A stretch of 64,000 nucleotides of DNA from Erythrophleum ivorense (lineage: Eukaryota; Streptophyta; Magnoliopsida; Fabales; Fabaceae). Of this stretch, positions 36,945 through 48,500 are shown piece after piece. Below the pieces are notes generated by a model, which ran no database searches, was not told the origin of the DNA, and saw only the letters and a list, made by a program, of their open reading frames with translations. The DNA lies in contig JAIUCV010000008.1 in NCBI GenBank assembly GCA_026724425.1, forward strand, positions 28,438,477 through 28,502,476, given 5' to 3'. The translations under genes and the position numbers were made by a program. Every line of letters starts with the position of its first letter. Within the stretch, counting starts at the first letter, position 1.

Positions 36945-39900
36945 TCCCACAATATTTTTGTTTTATTTTTACTTTTTCCCTCCACTTTTATTTCCATATA
37001 GACCTATATAATTTTTGTCGCCACAAAAAAGTTAACTTTCAAATGCTATTGTTTAAAATTTTCTTAAAATTAATTGTTATTAAATAAAATCTCATTTATT
37101 ATTGCAAATACTATTCCAAAATCATAGTTTATGCGTCTTTGTTATCTACAAATATAATTTGAAAGTTATTGTATGTGTTTTTAATATTTTTTTAAAAAAT
37201 TTATTTTACAATGTATATTGTTTCGTATCAACATCCAACAAGATCCATAGATCAAACTATAATATATGATCTAATTGATATAACCAAAATTTCACTAACA
37301 ATATGTTTCGAGCATAAAAGAATGAGATGTAATTATTAGACATTTGTAATGTGAAAAAAATGAAAATATTGCTTCTACAAACTAACTAAAAATACTAACA
37401 CACCACTATTTTGTGTTTGTAGACCCTATATAACCCCTTCTACCATCATTTATGTACTTATTGCTATGCCTATGCAAATTAATCCAACTCTTTGTCCATA
37501 TTTAACATTTGTGTAGAATAACAATTTCTTAAGGTCAATTTGAGACATTGGAACTTGTTAGATTTGAGATAAGGTATTTAAAAATTGGTGCAGAAACAAA
37601 CTAATGCAATACTTTGTAGCTTGAAATGAGACTTATGCCACGGTGAACAAAAGGAAATCGTTGTACTTGAATAAGAACAAGCAATGTATCTAAAGTCCAG
37701 AACTTGCGTGTTTCAGTTATTACCTGAATAAATCCACGAAGGTTCCCAAATTAGCAAGTGGAATCCAACCTTTAAAGAACACCAATTACAATCAAATTAA
37801 CTTAAGTAACCGACCCCTTCTCTCGTATTATTGTCAATAAAAAAATAGAGAAATCTCGAATTAAAAAAATTACAAACTTGTATGGATTTTACCACTGCAC
37901 TAGAAAGAAGAATTTCACGGTTATGTCAATAGTCATTGAATTCAACTATCACCATGAACGTGATGTAAATTAGGAGAAATGATGCCTAACTACCACCATA
38001 AACGTAATGTCCTTTGAATGTGATTCATTGGAAATTGAAACCGCACCTACCTGAATGATGTCAACTACCACCAACATGACGTGAAAGATCATTTTGAGAT
38101 CAATAATTTAGGAGATGAAACTAAAACCCTCCCATATGTAAAGTATTAAAATAGAGTATTAGTAGGATGATATAACATTTTACGTTATAAGGATGGCATT
38201 TCATATTATACTTTCAATTAAATTTTAAAACGGCTAACAAAAATCATTGTATTTGTGAGGAATCATTTTGGAACAAATACTGAAATATTAAATTTTTAAA
38301 AATACCTACTTGTGGGGAATCAAAATAGAAATTTTTAAACCCATTTAAATATCAATAATTGAGTTGGATATTTTATGAGTATAAACATGTAGATGGTATT
38401 CATACAATTATAATGATATATAATGTAAAAATTATAATGATGTATACTGCAAGTGAGAAACAGTGAAGTGGGCCTATGATCTTAAATTATTACATGTACT
38501 CTTTTAAATGATTGGTACACTTACAAAGAACTTAATAATAGTTTTATCTATGAAAAATTATTTTAAAAATAAAAATTTATGAAAAATCAAATTAAAAAAT
38601 ATAAATTTATAAGATACTAACATGAGTTTTTAGTAGGCTAACATGGCATTTTATGTTACTAGGTTAGCATTCCATATTATACTTTCTATTAAATTTTGGC
38701 TAAGACATGCAAGGACTTAATTACAATTTTATTTGTGAGAGATGTTTTGAAAAATACATTTATTAGGAACTAACTTGATAAAATGTCTACTTGTAAGAGA
38801 TCAAAGTAGAGTTTTATCCAATATGAATATCAATAACTTGATTAATTATCCCTTTCTTTTATGTATAAGAAGTGTAAAATTGCAGCCTTAATAGTGGCCA
38901 CTTACTGCTAAAAAGTTAAAGCAAATTAAAGGAAAGATAGTTCAACATGTAGTGGAAAGTTATGGAATTTACACTATCAAGGTATGTTGTGGAAGTTGCT
39001 TTTGGAAATTGCAACCGTTGCTAAAAATTTTAGTAATGCTTATAAAATCTGCTACTAAAAGCTCTATTGCATACTGTTGTTTTCAACTATGGGAACAACT
39101 ATCACAATAAGGTTTTTGTGACATTTGCTACAAGTTATGACCCGAATGTAGCAACAATTTGCATGTTATGATGCGGAACCATTGCAAAAAATGAACCCCT
39201 TATAGCAACAATTAAAACCATCACTATTTTTTATTTTTTATTTTATTTTTTTAATTAATTAATTTATTTTTTATATTTGAACCTAATTAAAAATATAGCT
39301 AAAAATAAAAATAACTAGTAGACAATAATCATAAAAAAGTATATATTATAAATTATAATTAGATATAATATTAAAAATTAAATATTGTACGTGCAATAAT
39401 ATTTTGCTACATTTGCTCCATATTCTCCTGATTAGGTACCTACATTAAAATTATAAAGTGTCATTAGAAACATATAGAAATTAAATTAAAAGAAATAAAC
39501 ATTATTCAATGAGTAAATTATTGTCATATGAAAAACTAAATTGTCATTAAAATTAAAATTTAAATCTAGTACATACAATAATAATATCATATTAATAAAA
39601 GTCTTAGAACTCGTTGATAAAGAGGTTCAGCCTAACATAAAAATCACCTTAAAATATCATTTCCTAAACACATTAAAATTTCAAAATATCTTAATGCAAG
39701 AGAAAATGAAAAGTATCACTCTTATATAAGGAGATATATCTTTCAAAATACTTAGTTTTGATTAATTTAATGTACAACTCTGATAATATGTCATGTGTAA
39801 TTAAAATTTTGGAGGAAGTAATGTGGAAGAGAAAATGAAAGGTAGTTGATAATGATAACTTTATAAGTAATATAAGATTCTATAGATGTCAATAATTTAA

Positions 39901-40553
39901 TAACTTAGGAGATCTTGTAATCATATAAATGAAGTTGCATAGACCAACAACAAATTTTAAATAGCAATGATACACCTAAAATTTATGCAAAGAGCCATTT
40001 GCACTAGATTTTCCACCTCTTTCTTCATTAGCCTTCTAGTTTCCCTTAAGTTCTTACAATCCTCTGTTTATAAGGTTGATAAATAAAATTTAGGGAGAAT
40101 TAGAATTAAGGGCCCAAAATGAAAAATATTTACTTTGAAGGATCTAATACCATTATTTTAAGATAGATTATTACTAACTTTAAATAAAATCTCCTAAACT
40201 TATTAGTAACAGGTCTTTCAGAATAAATATTTTAAATTTTGAGTCCTTAATGCTAATTCTCCCTAAAATTTATGGTTGATCATAAGGAGATAAATCTAAA
40301 AATCTCCTTATACATTTCTTTTTTTTTTAATAACTTAGACTCAATTCAATTAAGTTAGGCCCAAAAAAGAAGGCCTAGTTTGATTACATTTAAACAACCA
40401 AAGGTTGATATTTAAAATTATATGTATTTGTCTATAAACAATAAAAGTCAAGTATAAGCCTTGAAGTCAAGTTCAATGCCTATGTTTTTGTCTTTCTTCC
40501 TTCTATTTTCCTTGTTGGGTCAAGGTGTCACTAATTTCAATTATATGTCAAGT
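36945..40553. other. Longest LTR-free spacer, no gene supported
   Basis: The stretch is 3.6 kb of AT-rich sequence with no convincing coding region. It contains a diverged duplication of about 220 bp (near 38150-38360 and 38620-38850). It also has three spaced motifs ACTAYCACCA...ACGTRATGT (37947-38090), and a patch near 38990-39215 with GTAGCAACAATT/TTGCTACAAG motifs in both directions, which resembles the subterminal parts of CACTA-type transposons but lacks proof. Confidence 0.5.
38150..38850. repeat. Diverged direct repeat of about 220 bp
   Basis: GGCATTTCATATTATACTTT CAATTAAATTTT near 38190 and AGCATTCCATATTATACTTT CTATTAAATTTT near 38670 begin matching runs that continue to the phrase AATATCAATAA(T/C)TTGA. 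About a quarter of positions differ. Confidence 0.7.
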
Positions 40554-40558
40554 CTAGG

Positions 40559-43463
40559 TATAACAATCCTAACTGCTAATCATGTTAATTAGTCATAAAT
40601 AAGTTCTTAATCACTGGTATTGAAGGTCAAACGTCATTAATAATTCGTTTAAGGAAGAAAATATGGAGGAATTTGAACTCCTTTTTTTATCAATCCCAGT
40701 CATCATTTAGAGGAACAAAAGAACTCATGTGCAAAGTTAAATAAATCCTCATATTATACTTCCATTTCATCCCTAATCACTTAAACAAGCATATAACCCA
40801 TTTACATTTGTTTTCGAAACCCTATACATCATTACTATATAGAAAACCAAGGTTTATAAGCTAAAACAGGGGTTTAAAGACTTAGGTCGCAACTTAGGAA
40901 AGGTTAGTCACGGCCAACTTGGCTTTTGACACTAAAAAACTAAAATTTTAGACTTACACCGCAACCTAGAAGACCCATGTTGGGACTTAACTCACTATTG
41001 GAACTAAAAGGTGCAAATTTCTCATTCCTTGCCGCGACTCAAAAACTCTACACCATGGGGAGATGTGCTTCTAGAGCACTAATTTCATTTTTCCCGATTC
41101 TCATCGCAGTGAGCCCCCTCTCTGGAACACTCCCTATAGACTTCTTTAATGTTATGTTATGGCTTAAAGGACCTACGTTGCAGCACGGTTAGGTTTTGTT
41201 ACCCCCTGAATGTGATTTGACCATAACTTGAATAGTTCTGGCCGTGGCTCAACTCCTTTATAGTCTTAAACTCTTTAATACTCAATCCTACTTACTTATA
41301 ACTCCCTCCCAACAATGCCTAGGGTCTTCCTAAAGCAAAAACACATGGTTTTGATGTTATGATCCTCTTATACCCAACCATTTGCTAACTTCCATGATTT
41401 AGGGACCTAAGCTTATATTAGAGTAACTAAACCTCGAATTGTATCAGTAAATCTCCCATTATGACAGTAAGATGAGAGGTGGAGCTTGGTATGCATACCT
41501 CAAATTATGCCATTCCCTATCAACTAATTTTAAACTACTTTAGACAAATTTTGATAAGTCAATCTAACATATTCCTATCCTTTAAGTTTTATAAAAATCT
41601 CAAGTGCAAATTATAGACATGGAACATCTCAAATCCACATTCTTAAAACATATGATAGCAAAAGTTTCACATGATCAAATTCAAACTAAACATTTGATCA
41701 ATTACTTAACCATGTTTTAGGAAATACATAACATGTTCCATACATTCATAAATATTCATATTTGTTTGGCATCAATTAATTACATCAAATTCTAAATAAG
41801 TTAGACTTAAACTACTAATGATCAATCCATTAGTTACAAAAGTGTCAAAATACCTACACTTGACAAAAATGAATGCAACATAATATTATACAAAATTGAT
41901 TACAAAAGAATAGCATTTATACTAATTTTAAATGTGTCCAAGTGTAGAAATCCCACACAAGGTCTTAAGCTATTGAGGTTTATCTATTTGTTTCCCTTTT
42001 TCCTTAATCGAAGATCCTTCACCTGAAATGGTTAGCCTATAGAAAAAAGGGGTGAGACATGAATCTCAGTAACTAAAGAGAAATTCCATATATATGTACA
42101 CATTAACCAACGTAAACGCATAATGAGCAAGCAAACATAAGATATATTATCGCAATCAGCAAATGAACTAGTTGGACAACTTGTGACTACTATCCAATAC
42201 TAACAATCATATACAATATGTTAATGGCCAATAATAGAGGGAAATGCCCATCCATAGTGCTAACTACCTATCAAGCATGCTCACGACTTAGTACATTCTA
42301 GAATTTGATCATAACTCGATGCCCAATCGAAGCATAGTGTATGGGTGGTAGCATGGTCATAGTTCCACCAAGGACATGATCATGGTCCAACACAAATAAG
42401 TAGCCAACCAATCATTAGCACAGAAAATTATATCCGTGCAATAATTATAAGGCTAAAATGAACATATGCATCGAATCAAAGATGAATCCTCTAGTTACCT
42501 CACTTATTATGCTAACTTTTTAGAAGTCAAGATTGATTCCCAACACTCTAAAGGTCCTAGATTAAATCAAAATTTATTCTTAATCACTAATCAAAACATA
42601 AATTAGACACTCATGGAATTAATTATTACAAGCTATCTAAGAATTACTTACCTAGCCTCCAATGAGTCTCAAATTCAAACTTTGGTCTCCCTACAATAGA
42701 AACCTCTAGTCTTACTCCAATTCCTTGGCATTTTCACACAAAATCAAAGTCCATATTAAGTTAGCTATTAGGGCTAATAACTAGCAAAAAATACATTAAA
42801 ATAAGAAGAAAATACTTAGCCATTAGACCATTTAGCCCCAACCTTCGTAAATCAAGTTAGAAACCACCAAAATATCAAACCTTAAATTTGTGATGAGGCA
42901 AAAATCCACCAAACTAGAAACTAATTGGACCAAAATATAGAAGATGATGAAAGGAATAAGTTTTATATAGATTACGTTGGCTAAATCTTCCTTTAGAAGT
43001 GCAAAATGGTGGCAAGAAGTTGAAAAACCTTAGCCTCCACCCAAGGATGCAAAAGTTCCCTGCTTGCTCTATAGAACCTTAAGTTTTAGCACCAAAGCAA
43101 TAGGGTAATAGCTTCCTAGGGTTTTAAAGCAATGGGTTGGCCCAATGGGCCCTATAATCCAAGTGGTCTATTTTATTTAAGTGTTAGGCCAAAATTAGGC
43201 TAGCCTAATGGTGTTGGACCTCTAAAAGTGGGCATCCCTAATTTACTCTTGACATATTGAATTCAATCATAGAGCTCAAACTGTATTTAAATCTATAAAC
43301 ACCATTTTATTTTCCTCAAAATGATCTAACTAATAATTATTATGTTAAGATACTCAAATTTGTCATTTTCTTAAAATTCTTATTTTCTCATAATTTTTCC
43401 TCAATTCCTCTTAATAATTCCATAATTCCCCATAACTACTCTTAATTAATTTCAGGTGTTACA
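40559..43463 (-). mobile_element. Solo LTR, gypsy family A (A-3), minus orientation
   Basis: The 2905-bp block starts TATAACAATCCTAACTGC (TG mutated to TA) and ends TTTCAGGTGTTACA, with a perfect duplication CTAGG at 40554-40558 and 43464-43468. It parallels A-2 throughout, for example GTGAGACATGAATCTCAGTA near 42055. No genes inside. Confidence 0.93.
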
Positions 43464-43468
43464 CTAGG

Positions 43469-43980
43469 AGTCATTCAGTGGTCTAGGGTAAGACTAATTA
43501 GATAAAACAAAAAATGGAGGCCATCCTTATCAAGCACCTATTTCTTTCTTCTAATTGGATCATGTATACTTTAAATGGAAAAAAGAAAATGGAGGTCGAG
43601 CTAACATACTTTTAAGAGGAGGTTCTTATTTTAGCAAACTGAAAAGAATAATTAATGAAAAACAAGTTCAAAGTGGCATACACACAAATCAATACAAATT
43701 ACATATATATACGTGTGTGTGTAAAGGAGGGTTAGATGAGATGCCACATAGACTCAAGAGTAAGACAAAAAAGAACTTGATCAATAGCAATAATAGCACC
43801 AATGCCTTTATACTAGTACCTTCCTGAGAATCTTAACCTATCAAGTATAACCATTCTATGAATGTAATGGATTAAGTTATTATTAACGTACATGCAACTT
43901 CCATTATGTGCAAAATAATAAACCTTAACTCATTTGCCCTTTTTCTCCACAATATGCCCCTTCAATCTACTCTTGAATAT
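43469..43980. other. Spacer, no gene supported
   Basis: A 90-codon frame at 43555-43827 starts only with TTG and resembles nothing I know. The spacer is otherwise featureless. Confidence 0.45.
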
Positions 43981-46225
43981 TGTAACACCCCAACATTAAT
44001 TAAGTGAAATTATGGAGAATTAAGGGTTTAATTTAGGACAAATAAGGGATTATCTTGAGAATCAAGAAAAAAATTATAAAAATAGAAATTTTCAAAGAAA
44101 ATGATTATTTGGATATTTTTTGAGTAAAATACTAATTGTTTGACAATTTTTTGTGAAAATAAATTTAATTATGGATTCTAAATTTAATTGGGAGAAATTT
44201 TATTAGAGGCACTTTGAAAAATTAAATTAAGGGCCAATAATTAGTTTAACTTTGCTAAAAGCAATTTTGAGAGTCAAAGATGAAATATGAACTAAGACCC
44301 GACCTAGTTGAACTTAGCAGATTAAAGCCGAATGCCCAGATATAAGTCCAATTAGATAAAAATGTCCCCAATGTAACGCCCGGTAAATTGTACAATCGCT
44401 GGAACGGGCCGGTTTGAAAACCAAGTCCCTTGAGATGAGTGATTCAAGGCCAAATAAAATTTGAATAAAATTTTAAATAATAGAAAACAAGGATTTGAGC
44501 CTTGAGTTGCCCAAAAACTAGGGTTGGAGTGATTCGAAAAATTTGCCGAAAGGCCAGTGGCATTTTCGTAAATAAGTGTAATTTTAGAAAAAACACCTAG
44601 GAGGGCTTTTTAAATGGAAATTTTGAGTTGCCCAGGGTTCTCAGAGGCCCCAAAAACCATGGGAAGCCCCGGGACTGGTAAAGCCCCTCCGGTGTACTCT
44701 TTTCGACGTCGGTTGACCTAAACTTTGACCGGTTCGTTCGGGAAGGTTTTAGCTCCAATTTGAGTGATTCCAAAGGCATTTTATTAAATTGGGAATCTTA
44801 ATTTTATGATGGAAAAGACGGTTCTCAAAAAGGAGCTAAAACGAAGCCAAACCGGAAATGCCATTATGGAAGGGCAAAAATGGAAACAAAGTGCACAAAA
44901 GAAGCTTCCAAACTCCCTTTTTAAGCCACGTTCAGCTCCCCCTTCTCTAAACCGACTTTCCTCTGCCCAAAACTCAGAAATGGAGCTGCTGTCTTAGGCA
45001 CACAAAGGGAGGAAATTTTGGAGGAAGAAAAGCCAAAGAAAAAGTGAGAAAGTGTAAGGTTTTCATGCTCTTTCCTCTTGAAACCTCATCCTCCCTTTCT
45101 TGCTTCATCTCTCCATGGTTTTAATATATTTTTTGGTGCTGATTTGGGTCCAGATCAGAGGAGGGAAATTCGAAATTCAAGGAGGAGAAAGAGGGAAGAG
45201 GAAGGGCTCTTGAAGGGAGCTTGATTGCAAGGTAGTTTCTCACCCTTTGTTGCTTCTTTTTCTCCTTCTCCTCTTCCATGGTAGGATGTCTCAACCAGAA
45301 CCATGAAGAGGGAAGAGTTTCTGTTTTATAATCCAAAAGAATCCATCAAACTAAGGCATGGGAAGATGGATTATACCAAAGAAATGCATGAAAAACTAGT
45401 AAAACTCAAATTGGAAAAGTGTAGAGTGCTTGAACATAAATTAAAATCTGGGTTGATTCAAGACTTCCCCATCATATGTGAGTGTTTGTTTGAGTTTCTA
45501 AGACTCCTAGGGGGCCTCCCAAGTGCCCTATCCATTAAGGAAAAATCCCAAACTCCATGGGGTTTTAATGGAAGCATAACTAGGTCAAGACCCTTAGAGA
45601 TAGCTAGGGAGTATTTTAAATAGTTCCAAGCTTGATTTGGGACTTTATATGATAGAAGAAGATAGGAGAAACCCTTGGAAAAAATTTAGAAGCCTTAGGT
45701 TGGGAGATGAGGCAATGGCTTCCATAATGTAACCTTATGAAGCAACATGGACCTAGGTTTGTGAAAGTGAGTGTGTGATGGCTTCAAGGACCTTAAATGA
45801 GGTCAAGAGGTCTAAATATGGCAAGAGAATGGAACCAAGAATGTTAATTATGGTAGTTGCTTCATTAGGTCCTTAATGAAACCATATTGTGACAAATAGA
45901 CTAAAGTGTAGTCTTAAGAGTGAGTTGGATGTCATAATTTGTTCCAAGAGTATAATTTAGTGTTGTTTATTGTGAATAGGCCAAAGAAATCCAAACCCAC
46001 CTCCTTGTGTTTGTGGAACCAAAAAGGAGAAGAAACAAGCAAAGTAAAGTTTGAATTTGCATCAAGGTAGCTCTCCACCTTTTCTTATTGCATTTTCTTG
46101 TTGCATATGGTGTCATTGTGTGCTTGTGTGTATGTTTATATGTTTGAGACATGCCACTTGATACTATGTTGCTATGTTGGTACCAATATGCTTTCTTGAA
46201 TGTCTTTGAATGATGGAAATGGCTC

Positions 46226-46412
46226 ATAAGGGTGAGGTAGTGCCAAAAGTCCCTTAATGTGGGTGAGGAGATGCCAAAAGTCTCATGGCATGGGTGAGAC
46301 AAGGCCAAAAGTCCCTTGGATGGGTGAGGCTAAGTCAAAAGTCCCAAGAACCAAGAGTGAGGCAATCCAAAAGTCCTAGAAATGGGGTGAGGCCAACCCA
46401 AAAGTCCCTAGA
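46226..46412 (+). repeat. About 40-bp array inside LTR B2
   Basis: Six units GGTGAGGNNRTGCCAAAAGT CCCTT follow one another with spacing of roughly 25-45 bases. All family B copies keep it. Confidence 0.9.
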
Positions 46413-47044
46413 GCTCATTCTTATTCTTGACATGTGTTTGTGACATAAAGTGGAAATTGAATGCTTCATTGATTGAGTAGTTGCATACTTGTACCCTTGA
46501 CATGTTATATGCCTTGAAAATGTGATTGAATAGGTGTATGAGCTATTGAGATTCAATGAATCTCACCCCCTCCTTTCTCTCATCTCATATGATCTAGGTG
46601 GAGTTCAAGACCCAAAGGATGGAAGCCAAGGAGCTTAAATCTCCATCTCTTGGCAAACCTTTATATTTTGATATACTATGATGACTAGAATGTAAAAGTA
46701 GATATGTAAATGTTATTTTTGAGCCATGACACTTTGAACAAGTGTAAAACTATGTAAAGTTAGTGTATGTATCAAGAATAGAGTCTAATGAGTAGAATTA
46801 TGTATTTTGACCACTTGGGAGCCCATTTGTGTATGTATGTTTATGGAAGTGGCATGGTGAATTTGAGTTGCATGAGAGTTCAGACCTTATGAGGGACTTA
46901 TTTATGCTATATTTATGCTTTCTAAGTTGCTCAAATATGTGTGGAACCATGAATGGCTCATTTGAACCAAAGTTGCCTCTTGTTGGGACCAAAATTGCCA
47001 TAAGCTTGAGCTATGGCAAAATCTGACCAAATGACCTCTTCTTG

Positions 47045-47930
47045 ACTTGGAATTTTGCATGCAAGTAGATCTTGCCTAGAGATTTTTGGGAAGCCAAAGA
47101 TCAGGTCATTTGGAGGTCTGTGGAATTTTCTATGATTTTTCAAAGTTGGTATCAGAATTTCGGATTTGCACTGGTACTGTTCATTTTGTCAGTTTTGAAA
47201 TTGTGTCATCCGAGGGGCAAACGTGGTCCAATGGCCACGAAATTTTATAGCTAGAAACTAGGCATTCACAGTGACTTGTAGCAACTGGAAGCACCTCATT
47301 TGGAGGTCTGAGCTGAGAGATATGAATTTTTGAATTTCTGGGACAGTAGCAGTAGCTCAACATGACCTGAGTTACTGTTCCATTGAATTTGGGTAGCTAA
47401 GCGTGATTCCTCTGATCTGAGTCTATTTTTACCATAAATTTAACGTTCATAGCTTTCCAAATTGGTATTATTTGCATGGATTGGATTTTTGTGGAATTAA
47501 TTGGACATTTTCAAAGTTCATAGCAGACACTTGTATCAGCACCAGTAGCTGTCCGAACCTTAATCCCTTTTCGCGTGTCAAACGTTTTCTATGTTATGTT
47601 TCATGGCCTGGGCATATTTTTAGAATAAATTAGACATGTTTATCTTTCCAGAATGGCCAAGAATTAATGATTTCAATTTTTCTAGAATTAGTTACGAATT
47701 TTGAAACTTCCTATCAGTAAACTGAACCAGTGGCCCAGACAGCAGCAACCCCAGTGGCTTTTCGGATGTCAAATGTTTTCCCCTTAATGATTCATGGGCT
47801 GAAACTATTTTTATCATGGGGTAGACATCCAGAGCTTTCTGGAATGGTAAATTTTGTTGGATTTCGAATTTTGTGTATTTAGTTATGAATTTCCGAAGTT
47901 GTGACAGAAAAACTGAAATTCTGGCCGAAA
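47045..47930 (+). repeat. About 190-bp tandem array inside LTR B2
   Basis: CTTTCC/CTTTCT anchors at 47453, 47644 and 47835 are 191 apart, and CATTTGGAGGTCTG at 47107 and 47297 is 190 apart. About five diverged units each run through a phrase like GAATTAATTGGACATTTTCA. Counterparts lie near 4190-4900, 27870-28640 and 33400-34330. Confidence 0.85.
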
Positions 47931-48500
47931 ATAAGAGTGTGAATTTGATGATCCCCTTTGAGTTCCACGAGTTGTGGGCCAACTTTGGTTATGCAAATGA
48001 GTTGTATGTATGTAATTAAATATGAGAACGTGTTGTATGAGCTCATATGGTCCGTGTGACACCGAATGGAATTTTTATACGCGACGTAACGCGAAATAAG
48101 GCATTATTTAATGTCATTTTCCATTCCTTTTTGTTCAATTGATCATGCGAGACTTAGAAATGATCGGAAGCATGCTAGAAATATATGGTGTTACACCCAA
48201 GGTAGCCACACTCTTACTAAACTCTAATATTAGTGCTCCCCACTTCATTTATTCAGCAAAATACTCATTTTAACAACCAAGAAAAAGAGAAAAATGTAAA
48301 GGAGAGAAGAGAGACATGGTTCTTCACCTTCTAAGCTTCGATTCGCCAAGAAGACATGGGTTTCGGTCAAGGTGAGTGAAGGTAAACTTGCTTTACTTAT
48401 CTTTATCTACATTTTGAACTGAACAATTTGTCATTTGGGCAGTTTTTCATTAAAGCCCAAGTGCTAAGAATTTAGGGATTTTGATGATTTCTTGTAAGAT

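Larger units (their letters stand above)
44372..48195 (+). mobile_element. Solo LTR, gypsy family B (B2), nested in A-4
   Basis: The 3824-bp block starts TGTAACGCCCGGTAAATT and ends TATATGGTGTTACA, with a perfect duplication CCCAA at 44367-44371 and 48196-48200. It is the best-preserved B copy and serves as the family reference. The pol-linked copy at 56058 fixes sense as plus here. It inserted into the family A LTR, so it is younger than A-4. Confidence 0.96.
43981..48500 (+). mobile_element. Family A LTR (A-4), plus, interrupted by B2
   Basis: It begins TGTAACACCCCAACATTA and runs to 44371, then resumes at 48196 after the B2 insertion. The second part includes CAAGGTGAGTGAAGG near 48370, as in the LTR at 13546. 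It breaks off near 48500, where family B sequence in the other orientation starts. The boundary is approximate. Confidence 0.75.

Noticed and set aside
43555..43827. 90-codon open frame between two LTRs
   Set aside because: It starts only with TTG, resembles no known family, has no promoter signs and lies in AT-rich spacer.
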